Below, one piece after another: positions 59,422 through 64,000 of a stretch of DNA of 64,000 nt. Origin of the DNA: Betaproteobacteria bacterium HGW-Betaproteobacteria-16 (GTDB lineage: Bacteria; Pseudomonadota; Gammaproteobacteria; Burkholderiales; Burkholderiaceae_C). The notes beneath the pieces were generated by a model, which ran no database searches, was not told the DNA's origin, and saw only the letters and a list, made by a program, of their open reading frames with translations. Position 1 is the first letter of the stretch, and every line of letters starts with the position of its first letter. Position numbers and translations under genes: made by a program. Where the stretch lies: positions 1 to 64,000 of the forward strand of contig PHCQ01000005.1 of the NCBI GenBank assembly GCA_002840835.1, read 5' to 3'.

Positions 59422-59849
59422 GCCTCTCGGGGGAACGCTGGCCCCCGTGTCTCTTTCTGCGGGCGCGCCGCCCGTAAAAGGCTCGTCAATGCGTCCATGG
59501 TCCGGGTCGCGGGCCGCTGACCCTGGCGTGGCGAGCCAGGCGGCCATTGTGCGCTGCGGGCACGGCCAGGCCCGCTACCACGACGGTGTTCTGCACATCG
59601 AGATGCCCCGTCTACCAGAACAGTTGCGTCAGTTACCAAATGACAAGCGGACGTGCTCAGGCACGCGGATCGACTTGGCGAGCCCTTCTTGTTCGTCTGC
59701 TTTGGGCGCCCCACGTTCTGTGTGCGGTGCCAGACGGTCACCACACCTGACTCCCTCCAATATGGCTCAGGGATCGCCGGGCACAGGGCCCGAGCGACCC
59801 GTCGAAGTTCACGCTGTGAAGGACTTCGTCTCTGTACCGGACAGGAGCC
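59422..59849. other. Gap with an sHsp remnant
   Basis: 428 bases. GCGGGCGCGCCGCCCGT (59460-59476) is a strong hairpin without a following T tract. A short Hsp20-like remnant lies around 59543-59623. Nothing else is recognised. Confidence 0.4.
59543..59623 (+). pseudogene. Hsp20 C-terminal remnant
   Basis: The plus-strand frame reads GQARYHDGVLHIEMPRLPEQ, the Y-x-(D/N)-G-V-L-x-I-x-(L/M)-P-(K/R) end of the alpha-crystallin domain (compare INYHNGVLRISMPRA in the protein at 7301). Nothing of the rest of an sHsp gene is seen. The match is short, so chance remains possible. Confidence 0.4.
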
Positions 59850-60287
59850 ATGCAAGACACCGAAAACCATCTCATTGAACGTCTGCCCAGGCGTGTCCAA
59901 CACCAGTTCCTCGCGCGCTGCGAGCGGTTTGATCTCGTGCCATCGACAGAGCTGAGCACCCGCGGCGCCGCACTCACACACGCCTACTTCCCCAACACGG
60001 GCTTCATCTCGCTGGTGCTCGACAGCGAGAGCTGCTCTCCGGTCGAGGTGGGCGTGGTGGGTCGCGAGTCCATGCTGGGTTCGGAACTGTTGCTGGGCGT
60101 GGTCAGGACGCCGTGGCGTGCGGTGGTGCAAGGCGCTGGCACATGCTGGCGCATCGACACCCGGGCACTTCGGCAAGCCATGCGCGACATGCGCGCATTG
60201 CCGGCGCTGTTGCAGCGCAACCTGATGGTCCGGGTCCAGCAGCAGCAGGCGCTGGCCTCGGCCGATGCGGGCTCGGGGGTGGCGTGA
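59850..60287 (+). CDS. Crp/Fnr-type sensor domain without helix-turn-helix
   Basis: A 145-residue protein equal to the N-terminal cyclic-nucleotide-binding-like domain of Crp/Fnr regulators. It starts IERLPRRVQHQFLARCERFD and continues THAYFPNTGFISLVLDSESC, VEVGVVGRESMLGSELLLGV and the dimerisation helix MRDMRALPALLQRNLMVRVQ. The frame stops soon after the dimerisation helix, so the C-terminal DNA-binding domain (about 80 residues) is missing; typical members are 220-250 residues. It may be a truncated gene or a dimerisation-competent decoy. No cysteine cluster for an FNR-type iron-sulfur site is present. Confidence 0.75.
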   Translation: MQDTENHLIERLPRRVQHQFLARCERFDLVPSTELSTRGAALTHAYFPNTGFISLVLDSESCSPVEVGVVGRESMLGSELLLGVVRTPWRAVVQGAGTCWRIDTRALRQAMRDMRALPALLQRNLMVRVQQQQALASADAGSGVA

Positions 60288-60459
60288 TCCCCTGTCGAGG
60301 TCACCCTCGGCCACGTCAGGCGATACCGCCCGCGTGCGCAAGCGCACAGACCCGGACTGGCCTGCCTCACTAAGGTTCCTGTTCCCGATTCCTCTCTTTG
60401 ATTTCCCTGACCGTGCAGCACCTGCACACCCCTCCGCACCATCCATTCAAGGACGATCC

Positions 60460-60945
60460 ATGACCACCACCAAGACCACCGCCACCCAGAAGGCCAAGCC
60501 TGCACCAAAGGACGCCATCGCCATGCTCAAGGCCGACCACGTGGCCGTGAGCAAAATGTTTGCCGAATACGAAAAAAGCCGTTCGGTCGCCAAGAAAAGG
60601 GACCTGGTTGCCGAGATCTGCACCGCACTCAGCGTGCATGCGCAGATTGAGGAAGAGATCTTCTACCCGGCGGTGAAAGCGAAACTGAAAGACAAATTGC
60701 TGGTGCCAGAGGCCACGGTCGAACACGCCAGCTTGAAGGACCTGATTGCACAGATTGAGGGCGTCGAACCCGATGGCGAGATGTTTGATGCCAAGGTCAA
60801 GGTGCTGTCGGAGTACGTGAAGCACCATGTCAAGGAAGAGCAGAACGAGATGTTTCCCAAAGCCAAGGCCTCGACGCTCGACATGGTCGAGCTGGGCACG
60901 CGCATGTCTGAACGCAAAGCAGACCTGATGGCGCAGGCGGCATGA
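60460..60945 (+). CDS. Hemerythrin-domain protein
   Basis: A 161-residue four-helix protein with the diiron ligand pattern: MLKADHVAVSKMFAEYE, ALSVHAQIEEEIFYPAVKAK, ATVEHASLKDLIAQIEG and YVKHHVKEEQNEMFPKAKAS (H, HxxxE, H, HxxxxE). Hemerythrin-like proteins bind O2 or NO or repair iron-sulfur centres. That fits a window with NO reductase and low-oxygen genes. A Lys/Thr-rich N-terminal tail (1-18) is unconserved. CAAGGA lies before the ATG. It is followed by small membrane-stress genes on the same strand. Confidence 0.9.
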   Translation: MTTTKTTATQKAKPAPKDAIAMLKADHVAVSKMFAEYEKSRSVAKKRDLVAEICTALSVHAQIEEEIFYPAVKAKLKDKLLVPEATVEHASLKDLIAQIEGVEPDGEMFDAKVKVLSEYVKHHVKEEQNEMFPKAKASTLDMVELGTRMSERKADLMAQAA

Positions 60946-60962
60946 ACCGACAGGAGCCCACC

Positions 60963-61331
60963 ATGAGTCAAACCATTCTTCCGGTCAGCCGGTCCACCGT
61001 TCCCTGGCCCACCAGTGACCAGCCAGACCGGTCACCTGAAGCTGCCACATCGCAGCGCAACGAGAGCGCCCCGCCAGAGGCGGCGGTTCTGGTGATGAAC
61101 GCAGGACAAGGCCTGAGCGACACCCTTGGTCAAACCGCAGAGCGTGCAGAGCGGCACATGGACGACGGCATCGCTGCGGCTGATGAAGCGCTGCAGGCTG
61201 GCGTCCATCGTCTTCGCGAGACCCGAGCCGACTGGGTCAGCAGCCTGCGCGCCACCGTGCGCAGAAGCCCGCTGGTCTCTGTGGCTGCTGCGTTTGCCCT
61301 GGGTGCCGCGATCGTGCGTCTCAAACGCTGA
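60963..61331 (+). CDS. YqjD/DUF883-like membrane-anchored protein
   Basis: A 122-residue protein. A disordered N-terminus is followed by a helix (SDTLGQTAERAERHMDDGIA, EALQAGVHRLRETRADWVSS) and a C-terminal hydrophobic segment (RSPLVSVAAAFALGAAIVRL). The layout is that of DUF883/ElaB/YqjD tail-anchored proteins that tether ribosomes or respond to stress; the sequence match is loose. AGGAG lies before ATG 60963; an ATG seven codons upstream is also possible. Confidence 0.65.
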   Translation: MSQTILPVSRSTVPWPTSDQPDRSPEAATSQRNESAPPEAAVLVMNAGQGLSDTLGQTAERAERHMDDGIAAADEALQAGVHRLRETRADWVSSLRATVRRSPLVSVAAAFALGAAIVRLKR

Positions 61332-61415
61332 GCGATGCGCGACCCGGCCTGTCGAGGAGCGCAGTTTGCGATCGGCCTTCGGACCCATGAGATCACTCAC
61401 CACCAAAGAAACGAC

Positions 61416-61589
61416 ATGGCCAATCCCTGGTTGAAGAAGAATCCCTTCATGAGCATGTGGCTGAGTGCGGCGAACAGTGTCGCCGGGACGGTGCGCGGTC
61501 AGGCCACGGCACAGGCAAAACGCAACCTGAAGGCAGCCATGTCCGAGCCCAAGGCCGCGCCAGCGCCCAAGCCCAAGCGCAAGCGCTGA
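61416..61589 (+). CDS. Small basic protein, 57 residues
   Basis: MANPWLKKNPFMSMWLSAAN, then SVAGTVRGQATAQAKRNLKA and a Lys/Pro/Arg tail (PKPKRKR). The middle resembles phasin-like or PHA-associated short proteins of Burkholderiales, but I cannot name a family. The ribosome site is poor (AAAGAAA). Position between the YqjD-like and cardiolipin synthase genes suggests a common operon. Confidence 0.55.
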   Translation: MANPWLKKNPFMSMWLSAANSVAGTVRGQATAQAKRNLKAAMSEPKAAPAPKPKRKR

Positions 61590-61611
61590 CCCATCGGTCG
61601 GTTGTGATCTC

Positions 61612-62895
61612 ATGCGTCACAAGTCCCGTTGCGCACTGATCGCAGGTGTCGTGGCCAGCCTTTGCCTGGTAGTCGGGCTGCTGGTCTCGAACTTCGTGGG
61701 TGGCGAAACGAAGGTCGAGCACCGCATCGAGCGGCTGTATCCGCTCGATGACCCCCGTTTCGTGCAAGAGCTCGGCGTGCTGCTGGGGCCACCTTTCCTG
61801 CAGGGAACGAAGGTTCGTGCGCTGATGAACGGCGACGAAATCTTTCCGCCCATGCTGGCGGCAATCAGCGCTGCCCAGGTGTCGATCACCTTCGAGACCT
61901 ACATCTATTGGGCGGGCGACATCGGCCGCGCGTTTGCGGAGGCCCTGGCCGAGCGGGCGCGGCAGGGCGTGAAGGTCCATGTGCTGCTCGACTGGGTTGG
62001 TAGCGAGAAGATGGACACCCGTCTGGTGACCACGATGGAGCAGGCCGGCGTTCAGGTCAGGCGGTTTCATCCACCGCATTGGTCGAACCTGGGGCGCATG
62101 AACAACCGGACCCACCGCAAGCTGCTGATCACCGACGGTCGCGTCGGGTTCACCGGCGGCGTCGGGGTGGCGCCGCAGTGGACGGGCCGAGCACAGGACC
62201 CCGATCATTGGCGGGACACTCACTTCGAAGTTGAAGGTCCCGTGGTCGCGCAGATGCAGTCGGTCTTCATCGACAACTGGATCAAGGTCACAGGCGATGT
62301 TCTCCATGGCCCGGACTACTTTCCCGTGCTGGCGCCGGCTGGCCCGGCCTGGGCGCAGATGTTCAGCAGTTCACCCAGCGGTGGCAGCGAGAGCATGCAG
62401 CTGATGTACCTGTTGGCCGTGACGGCGGCGTCGCGTTCGATCGACCTGTCCGCGGCGTATTTCGTGCCTGACGAGCTGACCCGGCAGGCCTTGTTCGACG
62501 CACTGAAGCGTGGCGTCAAGCTGCGCATCGTGGTGCCTGGCGAGCACATCGACAGCGAGACGGTGCGCAGGGCTTCCCGGGCCACCTGGGGGCCGCTGCT
62601 CAAGGCCGGCGCCACCATTGCCGAATACGCGCCCACGATGTACCACTGCAAGCTCATGATCGTTGACGGCCTGCTCACCTCCGTCGGTTCAACCAACTTT
62701 GACAACCGGTCGTTTCGCCTCAACGACGAAGCGACGCTGAACATCGTCGACAGGGCATTCGCCAGCACACAGACCGCTGCCTTTGAGGCCGATCTCGCGC
62801 TGTCGCACAGGGTGAGTTACGAGGAGTGGCAGGCCAGGCCAGCACGGGAAAAGCTTGCCGAGTGGCTGGCCTCGCTGATCGACACGCAGCTCTGA
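61612..62895 (+). CDS. clsB: Cardiolipin synthase (phospholipase D family)
   Basis: A 427-residue protein with an N-terminal membrane anchor (CALIAGVVASLCLVVGLLVS) and two PLD-type active sites. The sites are HRKLLITDGRVGFTGG (HxKxxxxD) and HCKLMIVDGLLTSVGSTN; YFVPDELTRQALFDALKRGV precedes the second. It condenses phosphatidylglycerol or phosphatidylethanolamine into cardiolipin at the inner membrane. Length and layout fit the ClsB/ClsC group rather than ClsA. It lies 22 bases after the small basic protein gene. Confidence 0.88.
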   Translation: MRHKSRCALIAGVVASLCLVVGLLVSNFVGGETKVEHRIERLYPLDDPRFVQELGVLLGPPFLQGTKVRALMNGDEIFPPMLAAISAAQVSITFETYIYWAGDIGRAFAEALAERARQGVKVHVLLDWVGSEKMDTRLVTTMEQAGVQVRRFHPPHWSNLGRMNNRTHRKLLITDGRVGFTGGVGVAPQWTGRAQDPDHWRDTHFEVEGPVVAQMQSVFIDNWIKVTGDVLHGPDYFPVLAPAGPAWAQMFSSSPSGGSESMQLMYLLAVTAASRSIDLSAAYFVPDELTRQALFDALKRGVKLRIVVPGEHIDSETVRRASRATWGPLLKAGATIAEYAPTMYHCKLMIVDGLLTSVGSTNFDNRSFRLNDEATLNIVDRAFASTQTAAFEADLALSHRVSYEEWQARPAREKLAEWLASLIDTQL

Positions 62896-62999
62896 CCATG
62901 TTCGCAGGCGTACAGACGAAGCCGGGCTACCACGCGAACATGGCTGCTTGAGTCCTGTGCACCCGCACCGGACACCCGCGGTATTCAGGAGCGATTGCC

Positions 63000-63512
63000 A
63001 TGGACTTTCTCATCTGGCTGTTCGTCGGTGGTGCCATTGGATGGCTGGCCAGCATGTGGATGAGGACCCCTGACCCGCAAAGCGTGTTCCGAAACGTGGG
63101 CGTGGGCGTGGTCGGCGCCATGCTCGGAGGCTGGTTCATCGCACCGCTGACGGGTGTGGGCACCATCGATCAGGGCAACTTCAGCCTGCCCGATCTGATC
63201 GTCTCATTCCTGGGCGCCGCCATTCTGCTGGCTGTCGTGAACGCCTTCCCTCGCGGTCGTGCCGTTGATGGCCTGCCGCCGGTTCCACTCCTACAGCAAA
63301 GCGTACCCATCATGAACCCGAACAATTCATCCCTCGACGAAGAAGCCAACCGAGTTCCCTTGACCGGCGCCCCTGCAGGGGTGGTTGCGAGCACTGACGT
63401 CGAAGGGTGGACCACCAGCCACAGTGCTTCCAGACTGAACTGGCCGCGCGCAAGTCACGCCGCGCGAGATGCCTGGAAACGCATCAGCCCGGCAAACAGA
63501 TCGCGAACATGA
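63000..63512 (+). CDS. GlsB/YeaQ/YmgE-type membrane protein with C-terminal extension
   Basis: A 170-residue protein. Residues 1-85 are a transglycosylase-associated (GlsB/YeaQ/YmgE) protein with three helices: LIWLFVGGAIGWLASMWMRT, VGVGVVGAMLGGWFIAPLTG and LIVSFLGAAILLAVVNAFPR. The family normally ends there. About 85 further polar residues follow, from VDGLPPVPLLQQ to AARDAWKRISPANRSRT, of unknown kind; they may be a former separate gene starting at MNPNNSSLDEEA (63312). The stop overlaps the next gene's ATG by four bases. Confidence 0.75.
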   Translation: MDFLIWLFVGGAIGWLASMWMRTPDPQSVFRNVGVGVVGAMLGGWFIAPLTGVGTIDQGNFSLPDLIVSFLGAAILLAVVNAFPRGRAVDGLPPVPLLQQSVPIMNPNNSSLDEEANRVPLTGAPAGVVASTDVEGWTTSHSASRLNWPRASHAARDAWKRISPANRSRT

Positions 63513-64000
63513 AACACCTGGCCGCTGAAGTTGTTGCACGTCCATCCCTTGCCATGCTGGGGGCGGAGCCGTTTCGTGCCGCCATGGAATTTGCCTGGCA
63601 AGGTTTTGCACACACCGATGCCGCAACCACCGGTGACGGGCACCCTGTCGTGATCTTCCCGGGTCTGGGCGCAGACGGGCATTCGGTCGCCACCCTGCGC
63701 GGACACTGCCGGTCGCTCGGCTACGACGCCTTTGACTGGGGCCAGGGATTCAATACCGGCCCCCAGGGTGACCTCGACGCCTGGCTGCACACCTTGAAGG
63801 CGCAGGTCGCTGACTTGCTCGCGGGTCACAGCCAGCCGGCCACGCTCATTGGCTGGAGTCTGGGCGGTCTTTACGCACGCGAAATTGGCAAGCTGATGGC
63901 CCCTCGCATCCGGCAGGTGATCACCATCGGAACGCCCTTCAACACGGAGACAGACCACACCAACGTGAGTGGGTTCTTTGGTCTGATGAGTGGCCGCACG
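63509..64000 (+). CDS. Alpha/beta hydrolase (esterase/lipase), 3' end outside window
   Basis: The frame is open to the window end (164 codons). VVIFPGLGADGHSVATLRGH is the oxyanion strand-loop, DAFDWGQGFNTGPQGDLDAW follows, and TLIGWSLGGLYAREIGKLMA is the nucleophile elbow (GWSLGG). ITIGTPFNTETDHTN continues the lipase fold. The acid and histidine residues lie beyond the end. Start ATG 63509 overlaps the previous stop (ATGA), so the two are likely translationally coupled. PHA-depolymerase-like or triacylglycerol-lipase-like relatives are possible; the substrate is unknown. Confidence 0.82.
   Translation, partial: MKHLAAEVVARPSLAMLGAEPFRAAMEFAWQGFAHTDAATTGDGHPVVIFPGLGADGHSVATLRGHCRSLGYDAFDWGQGFNTGPQGDLDAWLHTLKAQVADLLAGHSQPATLIGWSLGGLYAREIGKLMAPRIRQVITIGTPFNTETDHTNVSGFFGLMSGRT

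Noticed and set aside
1-64000. Transposases, insertion-sequence ends, integrase or attachment sites that might explain the gene relics
   Set aside because: None seen; the junctions at 9001, 19235, 24375 and 24722 have no terminal inverted repeats or transposase fragments.
1-64000. tRNA, rRNA or CRISPR arrays
   Set aside because: No cloverleaf, rRNA segment or regularly spaced repeat was recognised on either strand.

Overview
This 64 kb window looks like chromosomal DNA of a betaproteobacterium of the order Burkholderiales, most likely a Comamonadaceae-type genus such as Hydrogenophaga. The basis is high GC, a class I PHA synthase with phasin, a norCBQD nitric oxide reductase cluster, class I sHsp/BON/USP stress genes and a Comamonadaceae-style intergenic palindrome. 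I saw no rRNA, tRNA, CRISPR array or intact insertion sequence.

Positions 1-24,800 form a low-oxygen/stress locus. It carries a CFA-synthase-like methyltransferase (cut by the window edge), two BON proteins, a host-attachment-family protein, a universal stress protein, a zinc alcohol dehydrogenase, a divergent GroEL, two small heat-shock proteins, CsbD, a large secreted protein, PHA synthase and phasin, a second-type FtsH, a fatty-acyl-AMP ligase/acyltransferase fusion, a Cache-PAS histidine kinase, an HtrA protease, a glycine-zipper lipoprotein, a flavodoxin and a P-type ATPase (to 27,532). The content resembles the low-oxygen-activated (lxa) loci described in Burkholderia. What ties it together is a set of FNR/ANR-type palindromes (TTGA-N6-TCAA): I read ten exact copies, nine of them before 23,400, all in intergenic or promoter DNA, several with a -10-like hexamer at the class II spacing. 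The locus is also full of short gene relics: a 221 bp promoter-plus-5'-end duplication, a phasin fragment, a CBS-domain remnant, an alpha/beta-hydrolase remnant and the first codons of an antiporter.

Positions 27,500-37,450 are more ordinary accessory DNA: a WYL regulator, a secreted DUF4440-type protein, a lipase-like hydrolase, a DUF1428 protein, a complete tripartite RND efflux operon and a small secreted repeat protein with its own FNR-type box.

Positions 37,600-44,400 hold a minus-strand nitric oxide reductase group (a 38-residue membrane peptide, norC with an extra cytochrome c domain, norB, norQ, norD), preceded by a solitary succinate-dehydrogenase-type iron-sulfur subunit. An H-NS-like dimerisation-domain-only protein lies beyond norD. 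Positions 44,560-50,000 are a four-gene minus-strand operon (methyltransferase, DUF3455 lipoprotein, vanadium-haloperoxidase-like protein, flavoprotein) divergent from an AraC-type regulator.

Positions 50,100-59,420 contain a GST/VOC/EthD operon, an ECF sigma factor, a cytochrome c plus DAPG-hydrolase-like pair, an ArsR/flavoprotein/MFS module in which the flavoprotein has a cysteine-rich tail, and a secreted repeat protein followed by an ECF sigma/anti-sigma pair. Positions 59,420-64,000 return to stress functions: a Crp/Fnr-type sensor lacking its helix-turn-helix, hemerythrin, two small membrane or basic proteins, a cardiolipin synthase, a YeaQ/GlsB-type membrane protein and an alpha/beta hydrolase cut by the window end.
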